From Turnera subulata (taxonomy: Eukaryota; Streptophyta; Magnoliopsida; Malpighiales; Passifloraceae): DNA of 64,000 nt. The DNA is taken from contig JAKUCV010005684.1 of assembly GCA_028386065.3 (NCBI GenBank), positions 19,115-83,114 of the forward strand, written 5' to 3'. The notes below the pieces were generated by a model. It searched no databases. It was given only the letters and a program-made list of their open reading frames with translations, and was not told the origin of the DNA. Position numbers and translations under genes: made by a program. Positions 46,593-59,069 of this stretch are shown here, one piece after another (positions within the stretch are counted from its first letter, which is position 1; every line of letters starts with the position of its first letter).

Positions 46593-48148
46593 CTAGTGTC
46601 TGGACAACCAATCCATGCCTAAGATAACATCAAACTCTCCCAAGTCCATGACAGTAAGATCAGAGGGGAAACTCTCACTATCATACTCTATCGATGCATC
46701 TCTACAAACTCGATCAACAACTACTATATCACCAGTGGGTAAACGGACTCTCAAGGGTCTACTAAGGTTATCATCTTCTATGTTATGAGTGGTCATGAAT
46801 GCACGTGATACAAAAGAGTATGTTGAGCCTGGATCAACTAAAGCATGTGCATACTGACCAAAAACCATAAATGTACCTGCTACAACCTCTGGAGCATCAG
46901 CAGCCTCCTCTCGGGTGCTGGCATAAATCCTAGGAGCTGCAGCAGCCTGAGTCGCACCCCCGCGGTTCGGAGCTCTAGAACCCCCACGACCTCGACCCTG
47001 TTGTCCGCCATCCCTGTTCGGACCAGAAGAAATAGCACCACTAGCCAAAGAACTCTGTACTGTATACTGGGAACCACTGCCACCACTATCCTTAATCCAC
47101 TCGTAACAAGATAACTTTTGGTGTCCCGGCTTATTGCAACACCAGCATGTACCCGAGAATCGTGCCCAGGAACCCCGTCCTTGAGATCTAGATTGATAGG
47201 ACCGTCCTCCCGAGGATCTGCCTGGTCCACCCTGATAGCTCTGCCCTCGGGACTTCTTCGAGCCTCGGTAAGGAGAACCCTGTCCACCAGAATAATCTGC
47301 ACCTCCGACATCAGAATACTGCCTCTTCTGTCCTGAAGCAGATGACTGCTTCCTCTGCTCTGCTGTCCGAGCCTCCTTCCCGATCAACTGAACTCTCTCA
47401 GCATCAAAAGCAGCCTCCCAGCCACAGCTAATGCCAACTCCGTACGTAAGCCGTCAACAAACCGCCTACACTTAGTCACCTCATCAGGCACAAACTCCTT
47501 AGCATAAGAGAGAAGGATGCTGAACCGGATCCTGAATGCTGACACAGACTCCTCTAGTCCTTGCTTCACCTCAAGAAACTGCTTTTTCTACTCCTCCAGA
47601 AAACCAACAGTGAGAAACTTCTTGTAGAATTTCTCCTTGAAATCCTCCCATGGCATCTCCACCGGCCTCGGTAGGTTGGCCACAACTTCCTGCCGCCATG
47701 TCAATGCATATCCCGTGAACTTGTGTGCCGCAAATCGAGCCATGTGCTCAGGTGCACAAGTGAACTTCTCCAGAACATTCTCCACCTGGCGGAACCAATC
47801 ATCGAACTCCTTGGCTTCGCCCTCCACACTAGAGAATTCCTTGACTGCTGACTTATCCATATGCTTATACCCGCTCTCCATACCACCTGCCACAGCAGGT
47901 GCTAACGGTTGGGCACCCTACTGCTGCTGCTAGAACTATTGCCACTGCAAGAAAGCCTGATACTGCTGGAATGCTGGGTCCACAACAGGTGGTACGGGTG
48001 GCACAACGTTCTATTCTCCTCCACCTGCAGCATTATTCCCTGCTGTATTATTGTTCCCCTGACCAACGGGAACCTGCATCACCGACACATTGACGGAGAC
48101 ATGAGTAGCGGTGTCATCCCCAGCATTGTGCTGCCCTTGGTGATCCAT
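46593..48148 (-). pseudogene. gag and protease of Tekay element, broken
   Basis: The frame opens at ATG 48148 (MDHQGQHNAGDD) and is cut by four TAG codons around 48010 and 47930. Gag core WFRQVENVLEKF and MPWEDFKEKFYKKFL lies at 47893-47588, more gag at 47569-47384, then a frameshift into 47387-46593. This last part has an RG-rich stretch, a CCHC zinc knuckle (CWCCNKPGHQKLSC) and the protease motif LVDPGSTYSFVS with FDVILGMDWL. Most stops are CAG-type codons changed to TAG. Gag would form the particle, the protease would mature it. Confidence 0.85.
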
Positions 48149-48293
48149 ATCAACGCCTATATGAATGCAAATGAGTCAAAAACACTTTTAAAGTCATAAA
48201 TCCGGAAACAGGCTTAAACACAGAAATCACTTTGAAAACAAAGTTTAAAACACTTTTAAAATCAAGGATCTGAAGCCTGCTCCGCTACCAAGC

Positions 48294-51200
48294 TGAAACA
48301 CCCGTGTCCCAATTTTACAAATAAAATACTTAATCAAAAGGAATTTACCAAATTGACCCTGAAACCCGGGACACGAAATCCAATACCAAAGCAATATCTG
48401 AAAATTTTAATAAAGCGAGATGTCATAAAAACAAGAGAAACCGGCTTATCAAGCCATAAGTCAACCCGGCATCCAGCCGAAACATCATCAGGTATCAAAT
48501 CCCGGCAACCCGCCGATAAAGTAATCAAAATCATTAATGAAATCTCAACAAAATCCAATGCAGCGGAAGAAATAAACAAAGTAAATCAAGAGAAGAAAAA
48601 TGATATGCATGTCGGCTCTATGGATCCAACCGGGAGAAGAAGCACAGCTACCTGCTGGGATATCCACGTCCGTACTCCGGAAAAGAAGAGAGAGACTGCA
48701 CGCTAACTAAGAGTCTGAAAAACAACGGTGGCGATTATGTGAGTCGCCTACTCAGTGAGCAGTATAAATCTAGTTATGTAGGTGTGCAAAGCAAGTTTGA
48801 AAGGAAAGTAGAGAAACAAACACAAGTAAGCAAACACACTATAACTAGTACTAACATGCCAACAGTATATAAGCGATCAATTTATGGTTTACATCTGTTT
48901 GTGTGTTAAGTTTTATTATCATATTTATTATTCAGGGCCCCCTACTATGTGCGTCGAGCTCGGTCCCGTCTCATGAGACAACCAGGGCGAAAGCCCAATA
49001 TAACCAGGCATAAAGCCCAAATATCACCATAGAGAGAGAGAGAGACAGAGAGAAAGAGGGAGGTAGAAAGGGGGAGGTAGAAGGAGGGAGGTAGAACCGG
49101 TCATTACAGACCTATACGCTAAACCGCATATACCATGCTATCCCGCATGCAAACCCGAGGGGTATCACTTCCCGCTCGAACCAACCGGTCATCGGCACAC
49201 AGTAGCCTATCTTCTACTGTACATTATTCTTGTTCATTCTTAAGAGTTCATGTGTGCCAAGAGTTGTGATTTAACAGGGTTGTGTGAATTATTAACTCAA
49301 TCAAGTATCCAGGTCTCCAACCCACAGTACATCACACAGATCACCCAAAATCACTCCATAAGTTATATTCCATAACAATTTAAAAGTCATGCTCATTAGG
49401 CAACTAGTAACACACAGGCACACAATAGAGATCACGACATGTTAGCAAACAAGGCATGCAACTCAAACAAACCAATCTATCAAGTACATGCATAAAAACA
49501 TAAAAAGACTTATAAAGTCACCTCAACGACGGTTATCCTGTGGAGCCTTCCCCAAGACAGATCCTCCAGCTCCCGAGGTATTACCCGTGCCTGAATACCG
49601 ACACACACAACAATTACAAAACAACCATAGCAAACCGTGCATGCATGATACTTATATGCTCAACTGAATAGAACTTGACCCAATCTACCCGGTTAAGTAA
49701 TTTCAAGGTCTAAGCCCAAAAGGGTATATCTCCTCACTAAGAACTCCAAAAGACAAGGACCTAAGGTCAACCAGACTTAAGCCCATCTAAATTCAAAATA
49801 ACCTCTCGGGCCTAAGGCCCACTTCCACAAGTCTGCATCTATCCCATTTAATCAATTTGGGCTTAGAGCCCATTCCTTAAAGTCCATAACGAGTTCCCGG
49901 GCCTAAGGCCCATCTAAGTCCAAAATCGATTCCCGGGCCTAAAGCCCATTATGAAGTTGGGCTTAAAGCCCGTTACCCAAGTCCAAAGGTTATCAAATTA
50001 AGTCATAAAAATCTCATTACCGGGCCTGGGCCCGATTTAGACTAATTTCCATTTAAGGGTTTTACCCAAGCCCGAATTACCGTCCTAAAGGTTCTACCCA
50101 CGTCGGACAAACTGGTCACAAGCTACTCGCTTCCTGCTCTCGGTTTCTACTATATAAAATACAATTAATACAACTTAATTCAGAATAAATAACATGCCAT
50201 GAGTGTACAACAAATTATATATCAAGGTAATACCGTTAAATGCCGGAACAAAACCCGAGCCCACGCCGGAAAATTACCGAGCCTCGCCGGAAAATTCTCG
50301 AGCTCGCCGGATTCCGGTGACCTTGCCCGAAAATTCACCCAATCTGCCAGAAACAATCCGAACAACAATTCTGTCACAACCCCAACATCCATTTCAACAA
50401 TACAACCACCTCAAACATCAAAACGGAAAGGAAGCAAGTGGAGATTTTAAATCCTTACCGGAAAAGGACCCGTGCGTCGTCACTGTCCGCTGTCCACGGC
50501 TCCAAAGCAAGCCCAAAAACAACCTGGGCGCGACGAACCACGCTACTGCAAGTTCTGCTACAAGAACACCAAACCACCAGCAGTAGACCACCCCACCGTC
50601 TAGCAACACCCACACGCCCGCTGGAACCATCCCCGAAGCAACACACACACGTCGGCCACCAATCCGACCCGAGACAACACAACACCCACACGCATCAGAA
50701 GCAAACCAAATCGCCCAAACTCACACGCGCCGCCAGCAGCAAGAAGCCACCAACAATCATAACCCGGAAGAGAAGAAAGAAGAACGAAAGAGGGAGAAAG
50801 GCAGCGAGGCTTACCAACAAACGGCGGCGACCCGAACACAGGTCTACCACGTCGCAACCTCGCACCGGTTATGCACTGTGCGTCCTCCCCTTCTTGATGC
50901 GGCGACGTCTACATGGTGGTGGCATGGCGAGAGGACGAAAAAAGAGAAGAGGAAGGAAGAAGGGAGTCCGGCCTTAGAGCCGTCGCGTTCACAACTTGAG
51001 GAGAGGAGGTTTCGTGGGGGGGAGAGAGAGAGGAGGGGTGAGGGTGAGGCGCCGAAGGTGGGAGAAATGAAGGAAGAAAGAAAAAGAAGGGAAAAGAAGA
51101 AAGGAAGAGACGGGTTAGGGTTTTGACCCGCCTGGCCAAAACAACGTCGTTTCGTTTTGGCTAGGCGCAGTCAACCCGCCCTAGCTAGTCAACTTTTTTT

Positions 51201-51440
51201 TTTCCTTTTCCCCAAAACGACCTAGTTTCGAACAAACTACACCAAAACTTTACTTCCAACAACAACAACTGATTTAACGCCAACGAAGGATCGATACCGA
51301 CGAAACGCGACAAAAGCTTAATAACTGGAGGTAAATAAATACCTTTGAGTCCAAAAACCCCGGAAATTCCTCATGGGCAAAATAGGAATAAAAATTCCAA
51401 AAATACCATAAATTAAATTATGAAAATCCGGGGCGTTACA
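48294..51440 (-). repeat. 5' LTR of Tekay element
   Basis: On the minus strand it starts tgtaacgccccgg and ends ggtgtttca. It differs from the partner by substitutions and small indels, including about 23 bases at 49653-49675 missing near 41733. It contains the same GA microsatellite (49031-49085). Confidence 0.95.
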
Positions 51441-51445
51441 GCCTT

Positions 51446-53465
51446 GGTCTGGGCCGACACTATTCATGGCCCAGTCCGGTTTTATTTTCTAAAAAAAAAC
51501 ATATATATATATATATTTACTTATTTGCTGGTATTTAATTCTGGAAAAAAATAGATATTCACTTTGAGAAAATTGTGGTTAGTTTAATTCTGGTATTTTG
51601 AGAAAAATATAAATATATATACATTGATAAATAATTAAGTTATGTTTTGAAAAAACTATTATTATTTGGAAAAAATATGTATACCATGAAAATACTTTCT
51701 GGAAAATTTTATACATATGTTATTTTTCCTGTAAAATTATGGTAACTGATACCTTCTGGAAAATATGTGTTGATGGTATACAAAAGTAATAGTTTTGAAA
51801 ATATATAATTACTTTAATATATAATTGTTTGGAAAAGTATTTTACCTTTGGAAAATATGTATATGTATATTTATAAATTCGCATTTATTTTCAGAAAATA
51901 ATTTTGTATGATTAAATTTTCTGGAAATATGGTTTTCTAAAGATAATAGTATTTGGTAATTATATTTTGGCAAGTAATATATTTTATGGAAATGATTTTG
52001 GGAAATATATATATATATGATATAATTTCCAAAAAAATTATGTTGTTTATTATTTTGGAAAAAGTATATTATTTTATGAAATATTTTGATTTAATAGATT
52101 TGGAAATATATTTTTGTAACCTTATATATGTACGAAATATTTTCAGAAAAAGGTTTAATTGTGATAAAAGGATAATTTCATGATAATATATATATAAATG
52201 AGATGTTTAACCGATGAGTTTAATTTATAATTTATGGCATCATAGCATACCAATTATGTGCATTTATGTGAGCATGTTGTTTTGTCGTATAGGTTTTGAT
52301 ATCGGGCAGTTTCCCGAGGAGCCGGCTTGGGACCGGTTATTGTCTTCAGAGTTGAGTAATCGGCTAAGGTGAGGATGGATTTCTTTCGATATGTGCCTAT
52401 ATTACTCGGTTGTTGTGTTTGATGATTGTTGCACTGTTGAGTGTTGCATTTGCTGTGGTTTGAATCGGGATGTTTATCCCAGTGCCTTGATTGATTTTGG
52501 GATGTTTATCCTTATGATTTGGTTTTGGGATGTTTATCCCCATGCACTGAGTTTTGGAAGTTTATCTCTGTGTCTTTTGGTATAAAGAATAATGGATTAA
52601 ATAATAAAATATGGTAAGGATATCGATCCTTGGAGTTGGATTGGGATGTCTATCCCGGTGTTTTGGTTAGGGATGTTGATCCCTGAGATTTGGTTTTGGA
52701 TGATGGTGATATAATTGTCACGTGGTAAGTAGAGGTACGACTGGATAGATAGAGACTGTTTTGTGGTGGCCATGATAGGTATGTTGATGCCGGTTTGATT
52801 GGGATGTTGATCCCTGAGATTGTTATTGGGATGTTGATCCCAAGTTCTTTTTGATCTGGCACCAGGAACAGGTTGATAACCCGGTACGACCCTAGCTTAT
52901 CCGTGATTGGGCCCGGAAAGATGAAATTGGAAATTGGATTTTTCTTTAAGTCTTTTTGGTCTTGGACCAGTTTTGGGTCGAGTCTTTTGGATGGGTATAT
53001 TTTGGCTTTTATGCCTATTTTCGACCTTGAGTATTTTATAGTTTTGCATATTGATTGTCTATCCATGGTTGGTGGGCACTTCGGACTCATCCCTCACCTG
53101 CGGGCTTTCATCCCGTAGGTTGAGTTATTTGTGGTTCAGGTATGATGCATTACAGACAGGCTGCGGCGTTATCCCTCTGACAGGACTCGGATCCATTAGA
53201 TTGCATCAGGTTTTGCACATGTTGATATTAAGATTAAAATTGGTTCTGCTGTGCTATGTTTTGGGTCCCTGGGCTCGGGTAACGTGTTTTTGATATTGGG
53301 GCGATGGGCTGGATTTATGTGTCGATGTCCCCGAGATCGGATGACGTGTATTTGATGTTGGGCCGTTGGGCCGTCATTTCTGATATTTACATTGTTTGTG
53401 CCACATGTCGGCACTGTTGTCCGGTAAATGCTGTTTGTCGGGTAATTAGAGGTCGGGTCGTTTCA
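51446..53465 (+). repeat. Chromovirus-type long LTR, right part
   Basis: Continues the LTR begun at 39299. An AT-rich stretch with repeated tggaaaatat words (51540-52150) is followed by reiterated gggatgtttatccc / gggatgttgatccc words (52470-52840), the kind of repeats seen in Tekay LTRs, and an end ggtcgggtcgtttca at 53465. Confidence 0.5.
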
Positions 53466-54098
53466 TTTGGTCCTCGTGGACTTTTGTTTCTAGCCAGTTA
53501 ATATAAGAAGAACGACACAATTGATGAAGTTAATAATTATTCTTAACAGGTCAACAGCAAATGTTCCAAACAATATTAAAGCGTTTATGATTTGTAATTA
53601 TGACAATTAAATAATTGTTACAATATAGACATAATAAAATTCTAAGAATATTTATTCAAAATGAAAACTATTTACAATGCAGAAACATAATCTAAGTATT
53701 TTTTTCAATATGTATTGTATATCCATTAATGGACAATAAAAATAAGTTATACATTTTACACAAAGTAAATTAATGCACATTTTTACCATTATTACAAAAT
53801 TATTATGTATTAGTTGAAATTAGATTTTCTTTTTTTTACAATTAAGGGAAAAATACATGGCAAGAGTTTTTTAAAGTTGAGAATTTTGTGACTAATATAC
53901 ACAATACAAAATATTTAATTAGTAAAGTAAAAGGATACAATTTTTTTTCAATTTTAACTAACTGAGATGAAAACTTTGGAAAATGATTAATTGCCATATC
54001 TAATCTTTGGGACCATATCTGGTGCCTTAGGGATAGGTTTTGAGTTTTTTTTTTTTTAGAGATTTTTTTATCGTCTAACATTAACTTCATAAGCAATA
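53466..54098. other. AT-rich intergenic DNA
   Basis: No gene or element recognised. A minus-strand frame of 145 codons at 53842-54279 overlaps the MITE and has no domain. Confidence 0.4.
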
Positions 54099-54526
54099 GA
54101 CTAATGCCTTGTTTCATCTTTGTGATGCCTCTTAATTTTTTGAAATTCATCCCTATAATATAATTTGGTTTGATTTCATCCCTCTGTTTACCACGTTTTT
54201 CATATTTTTGCTTTCGTATCGGAATCCGAGAAGAATTGATGATGTGGCAAATTTTTGGTGCCATATTCGTGGGGCCCATTTTTAGATCGAACTACATAAT
54301 TCAAACTCACCCAACTGTCCCATTCGTTCAATTGGTTGACAAGCGGCCTCTACTTTGTCGATGTGGCACCAGAAAAGTTATCATATCATCAAATCTCACT
54401 GGAATCCGGTTAAAAAGACCAAATATGAAAAACATGCTAAACACATGGATGAAATCGAAGCAACTTGCAATAAGCTGATGAATTTTTAAATAATAGGCAA
54501 TACAGGGATGAAACAAGGCATTAGTC
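54099..54526. mobile_element. MITE with ~55-bp terminal inverted repeats
   Basis: gactaatgccttgtttcatc at the left end matches the complement of gatgaaacaaggcattagtc at the right end, and similarity extends about 55 bases inward (both then reach aaattcat). Length 428 bp. The target duplication is unclear, so the superfamily is not assigned. Confidence 0.7.
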
Positions 54527-56103
54527 CCATAACCAACAAACAAGATTAGGCTTTGGAAAAATTGAAGAATTCAAACCAAATGAACAATCTTAAACCTTAA
54601 TAAAATATTAAAGCTTGTTAAGGCTCACCGGTTCAACAGGTTAAAGTACAACAAGCTTAAGCTCGGCTTGATTGAACAGAAAGCTCGAATCGAGCTCAAT
54701 TCGAACCCAGTAAGATTGAAATCAAGTTTGAATTATCAACGAATTGGTCTCGAGTTACTCATGAATAGCTCAGTCAATTTACACCACTACAATATGATAC
54801 AATCCAAAAAATAATTTGCGGTAGTTCACAATGTTTAATTTTTTTAAAAAAAATCATTATTCAAACATTTCGAGTTAGATTTCCTCTCAACATATACACT
54901 ATCATACCAATAACATTATTGATGATAAAAAAAATGTAAATTTCATTGAGTAATAAAATAGACTAGAATTGTATTAAAAATATTGCATAATTGAATAAGA
55001 ATCATAATTTAAAATATAAAATTAAGCTAGAGATGTAATAAAAAATTACATAATTGATTATGTAGTTTAGGCCAGACCTACAAATCCTAAAATCATTAAG
55101 TACGATTGTGGTCTCCACATTTTGGCATAAAATCTATTATTGTCTCCACTTTTTGACAAAATCTATTAATTAGTTTTCACAATCAACCATACATGCAAAA
55201 GATAATTGCAATTATTTAGTTTCTATACCTTCCAAGCTGTCAATTAGACATAATAGTCATTCATAAATTTATTTTTAACCTTTTAAGCTAATCCCCACAG
55301 TTCTTCCTGCAACATCGATATAAGCTATTACTCGCCTATTTTCGATCAAAATAATAAAATTGATTCTTTTTGTCTGGCAGTTAAGGACTTAAGTTGTATA
55401 AAGGAAGAAAGAAGATAGGCAAAACATTCCCACATCATTCAGATACAAAAAAATAAAATAAAAAAGAATTCCCACAGCATTTTTAACATGTTAACTGCAT
55501 CAGATTCACTGTTAACTGCATCAGACTCACTGTTTACCAGAGCAATCAAAACTAGTTACGCAAATGATAATGAGGATCCAGACATTCTAAGTGATTAAAA
55601 TGATACTACAAACTTGGAATGAAAACTTTATGCAGTGAAAAGTAGAACTGATGTAGCCCACAATTAAAATCATACCCATCCATGGTCAACATTTGTGTAT
55701 GCATTTACCCAGGTAATATTATTGTGAAGTATGTAGTTGGATTGCGACCAAAAAAAACAAGTATCTAGTTGGAAGTTATCCATCCATATGAACTGTAGCA
55801 ACAAGCCACACCCGTAAGATATGTGTGGCTGCTAAAAGGAAGTACTTAAATGATGCAAAAGCATGTACAATCCCTTTCACAATTTCATTGATATAATATA
55901 AGAAACCCCTGGTAATACCAAATCAAACTGTCATGATGAGATCAAAGTTAAATAATTGTTCGTAATTTAGACTTTAAATATCAAGAAACACGGATTTCAG
56001 TACTGAATGTTCTTGCTTCAGATCTCCCCTGGAAATGAAAATAACATAACCATCAGAAGATGATAACATAACCAGTAGGAGGTGACTAGCATTGGAAGCT
56101 TAC
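54527..56103. other. AT-rich intergenic DNA
   Basis: No coding region or RNA gene recognised. A stretch with repeated agctcgaatcgagctc-like words lies at 54655-54720. The right edge (about 55990-56028) may hold a 3'-untranslated exon of the B3 gene. Confidence 0.35.
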
Positions 56104-56137
56104 CATTCTGTGATCAATCATGCAGCATCCACATGGC
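56104..56137 (-). other. Possible 34-bp 3'-UTR exon
   Basis: On the minus strand an acceptor (tttaaagcag) and a donor (gtaagct) frame 34 bases, and a further acceptor catttccag ends at 56029, before gggagatctgaag. Position and strand fit exons downstream of the B3 gene. Only splice-site shape supports this. Confidence 0.25.
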
Positions 56138-56209
56138 CTGCTTTAAAAGAGAAATAAGTTAATAGCGAAAGGAGTTTGGAATTGGAAATTGATCAACACG
56201 CGCAAATAC

Positions 56210-56361
56210 CCCGGGCAGCCTCCACGTCAGCAGGTGCCTGACCAGGGGTATACGTTTGGCCTGCCCATGCAATCTCGGGGTATATGCCCGGCCAAAAAAA
56301 TGTCGGGGTACCAAATTGGCGAAACCACTAAACACGGGGGCCCAAAAAACCCGAAAACCCC
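56210..56361. mobile_element. Solitary terminus of the 34857-36587 MULE family
   Basis: About 150 bp resemble the right terminal repeat of that MULE (cacgtcagcaggt, cctgcccatgca, cggggtatatgcccg, accactaaaca blocks, ending cgaaaacccc). The other end is missing. It lies about 210 bp past the stop codon of the B3 gene, so it may be part of its 3'-UTR or terminator region. Confidence 0.75.
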
Positions 56362-56573
56362 AATTAATTAATACCCCCCATACAGTACGTAATAAGACAT
56401 TGAATTCAATCAACAGTAGAATTAACTAAAGCTGAGAACAAAATAACGAATCAAAACCGCATGTACTTCCCTGGATTAATAAAAAAACTTATAACTAATA
56501 CATATATATAACCTTTTTCTCCCATACATAAACATTCAGTTCCCAAATATATCTCCCTACACCCCTTCTTGGT

Positions 56574-57629
56574 CTAGACAGCAGCTGAAGCAGCTTCTAC
56601 CGTACTAGTAATGATTCCTTCACGGCCAGAGGAAGAACTTGAACCACAGCCCCCATGCTCCCCACTGCTAGTAATCATCATCAATGTTTTATCATCCAGG
56701 CCAGGTACCCGGAGCATCTTGAGCACAAACCAGAGCTGCCCACCTCGTCGGAAAGAGTACACCTGAAGCAAGGAATCTGGCTTCAGCAAATCCTCATTCC
56801 TCCGGACAACAGCATTCCAATTGGAGGTGAACACAAGGGAATACCCACTATCCATCTTATGTGAGGGCCACTTGTTCATTTTCACCTCTGATACCATACC
56901 GAAATTCTTACCCGGATCAACCAGTTTCACGGGTAACGATTCCTTATCTTCAAAAATCTTCCTCCTCTCTTCTTGGGTCAAGAAGCTGTGATAATCAATT
57001 ATTTGACCCGCAGGCATCGAGAAGCGGTTGTGGTGGGAGCTTATATCTGTCTTGTGCAGTTGTTTGTTCAATACCAGCCTCAAGTCTGTGTCGCCTTCAG
57101 CCATTATTCTCTCCCTTATTTCATGAGAATAATCTGGCTCCGGATCAAACCCTAGCTTCGCTAAATCAAGCTTTCTTGGGATTTTCTTGGTTTTCTGCGT
57201 TTCAAGATCAGGAGTAGTTGGGCTCCCTTCTCCACTGTTCTTGCTCTTCTTTAGCTTCTTGGGTTTGCAAACAACCTCCTCCTCCTCTCCGGCCTCTTCT
57301 TGAACCTCTTTTTCACCACCTACTTGACCATGATCATCACTAGTAGCCAACTTCTCCTCGGAAACCGTTCTTGATCCTCTTTTTCTCTGGCTTCTCTTTC
57401 CCTTGGGCATGAAGACACCAAGAAACTGATCATCAAGACTGGTCTTGTCCTTATGGTACTCTCGTTTCGCTTGCCCGATTTTGAACCAAATAAACCCTTC
57501 CAAAATATGTTCTGCGAGCAAACACATTGCCTTCTCTTCATCCCCACACGATGCTACTTTGCATAACTCGCAGAATTCTTCAAAGCTCCTCTCTTTCCCG
57601 TCAAGAATGCCTTCCAGACGGGTCGCCAT
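56574..57629 (-). CDS. B3 domain protein, DUF313 type (351 aa), intact
   Basis: Single uninterrupted frame, ATG at 57629. Residues 1-65 form a helical module (SFEEFCELC, MCLLAEHILEGFIWFKIGQA). Basic, nuclear-localisation-like patches lie at 75-87 (PKGKRSQRKRG) and 122-130 (KPKKLKKSK), separated by an acidic run (106-119). A plant B3 DNA-binding domain lies at about 186-306: LHKTDISSHHNRFSMP, then IDYHSFLT, PVKLVDPG, the WPSHKM strand, SLVFTSNWNAVV and QVYSFRRGGQLWFVLK. A Ser/Gly-rich tail follows. Family members act as nuclear DNA-binding regulators; targets of this type are poorly known. No intron interrupts the frame. A TATA box is 175 bp upstream. A truncated relative is at 38544-38753. 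This is the one convincing intact host gene here. Confidence 0.9.
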   Translation of the reverse strand: MATRLEGILDGKERSFEEFCELCKVASCGDEEKAMCLLAEHILEGFIWFKIGQAKREYHKDKTSLDDQFLGVFMPKGKRSQRKRGSRTVSEEKLATSDDHGQVGGEKEVQEEAGEEEEVVCKPKKLKKSKNSGEGSPTTPDLETQKTKKIPRKLDLAKLGFDPEPDYSHEIRERIMAEGDTDLRLVLNKQLHKTDISSHHNRFSMPAGQIIDYHSFLTQEERRKIFEDKESLPVKLVDPGKNFGMVSEVKMNKWPSHKMDSGYSLVFTSNWNAVVRRNEDLLKPDSLLQVYSFRRGGQLWFVLKMLRVPGLDDKTLMMITSSGEHGGCGSSSSSGREGIITSTVEAASAAV

Positions 57630-57803
57630 CTTCCCTCTCCCTCTCCCCTCTCCCTCTCCTTAGAGCCAAGAACCTAGGGTTTTTGTTTTTCAAGTAGTAT
57701 CGTTATGACAATGGCAAAGGTTCAAGAGCAAAAAAAAAAAAAAACAAAATTAAGGCCTATAAAAGAGTAACGGTGGATGTGTAAATCGAAGCAAAGTGGG
57801 GGG

Positions 57804-57813
57804 ATTTATATAT
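57804..57813 (-). promoter_or_regulatory. TATA box of B3 gene
   Basis: Minus strand atatataaatcccc, about 175 bp upstream of the ATG. The leader between has short A-runs and no upstream ORF of note. Confidence 0.5.
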
Positions 57814-58014
57814 ATGTGGTATGTCGGTGTGAACTTGATCCTACCACAAAAGGGATCACTTTGTTCTACACCGTCTTCCGTAGGATTAACAGTAATTGAC
57901 ACAGAGCTAAACGTACGTTATACTGCTAATTAATTAACTAACTACATTTATACTAAAAAAATTACCTAACTATATTTTCTTTCACATGTCACTTTTTCTA
58001 GAGTTTTGGTTTAA

Positions 58015-58045
58015 CTAGTTTTTACCAGGTGCAATGCACTGTGAT
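58015..58045 (-). mobile_element. Helitron-like 3' terminus
   Basis: On the minus strand cagtgcattgcacctg (imperfect hairpin) is followed by gtaaaaa and CTAG, then T, which is the Helitron 3'-end plan. The rest of the element was not delimited. Confidence 0.45.
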
Positions 58046-58533
58046 TATAATAACGTATGAAAAAATTGTTTTTTTATAATTAATATTTACTGATATAAAA
58101 ATAAATATAAAATTTTGCTTATGTTAATTTATCAATAAATTGAGTAAGATGAGGTATTGATGTCTTTTTTTTCCAAATTTTAAATTAATTATTCATCCTA
58201 CCCTAATATAAAAATTTTTATATTTTTATTATATTCATTTCAATGATTTGTGTTATATAAAATAAAAATTATATGATCAGTTTCTTAACTAAATACTATT
58301 TTCTTAGAGGCATGATCTTTTTTCTAAAATTTTTAGAATTTTTGAAGGGTTGCTCTTTTTTTTTTTTGTTTCCTTACATATACAATTTATTTTTTAATTT
58401 TATGGTGGAGAATATTTTTAATTGTAGAATCTTTTATATATGGTTTTTAAAATTTTTTAAATTATATTTGGACATTTTCAGCATTTATGTACAATAATTA
58501 TATTCTTCGACTATTATTCACTTATTTATCTGT

Positions 58534-58562
58534 ACTAGTTTTTTTCACGTGCCATGCACGTG
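58534..58562 (-). mobile_element. Helitron-like 3' terminus with perfect hairpin
   Basis: On the minus strand cacgtgcatggcacgtg (7-bp stem, 3-base loop) is followed by seven A and CTAG, then T. It resembles the terminus at 58015-58045. The minus-strand Sirevirus begins at 58561, i.e. in the base of this hairpin, so the Helitron body was cut off by it or continues on the far side, outside the window. Confidence 0.55.
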
Positions 58563-59069
58563 GTATAAACCCAAACAAGCTAAGAGGGGGGGTGAATTAG
58601 CGATTAAGAACTAATTAAAACTTTAATCAATAATAATTGCGGAATTAAAAAGGAGAGAAAGGCAAACCGATTTATACTGGTTCACACACACACAACCCGT
58701 GTGGCTAATCCAGTCCTCCGAGAGACTCTCTCGAAGATTCCACTATCACCGTTAAGCTTCCGGGTGCTTAACAAACTGTTTACAACTCCTACTTGAAGAT
58801 TCAACACTTCAAGACTTTTCCCACAGAAAGAAGACCCTCTTCCTATGAATTCACTACAAGGGAATAATCCTCCCTCAAGGTGTGTGATTACAATTGAGTC
58901 ACTCAAAGCAAAAACTCTCTTCAAGAGTAGGTATGAGTACACAAAGTAAGCTCTATAAGGCAACTCTCAATTCTCAATAATATTGGCTCAAAAATGATAT
59001 GTATGTATAACAATGAATGCTTGAAATTGTAGAGAGTCAATCACTTGATGATCAGAGGTGTAAATGCTC

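Larger units (their letters stand above)
40369..51440 (-). mobile_element. Tekay-type chromovirus (Gypsy), 11.07 kb, minus strand
   Basis: LTRs at 40369-43475 (3107 bp) and 48294-51440 (3147 bp) enclose gag, protease, RT, RNase H, integrase and a C-terminal chromodomain, all on the minus strand. Target duplication gcctt at 40364-40368 and 51441-51445 is perfect. PBS tggtagcggagcaggc (minus, 48275-48290) follows the 5' LTR; a PPT aagtggggtggaa precedes the 3' LTR. Structurally complete but dead: several TAG stops, at least one frameshift and a deletion in the integrase active site. The insertion split a second chromovirus-type LTR. Confidence 0.95.
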
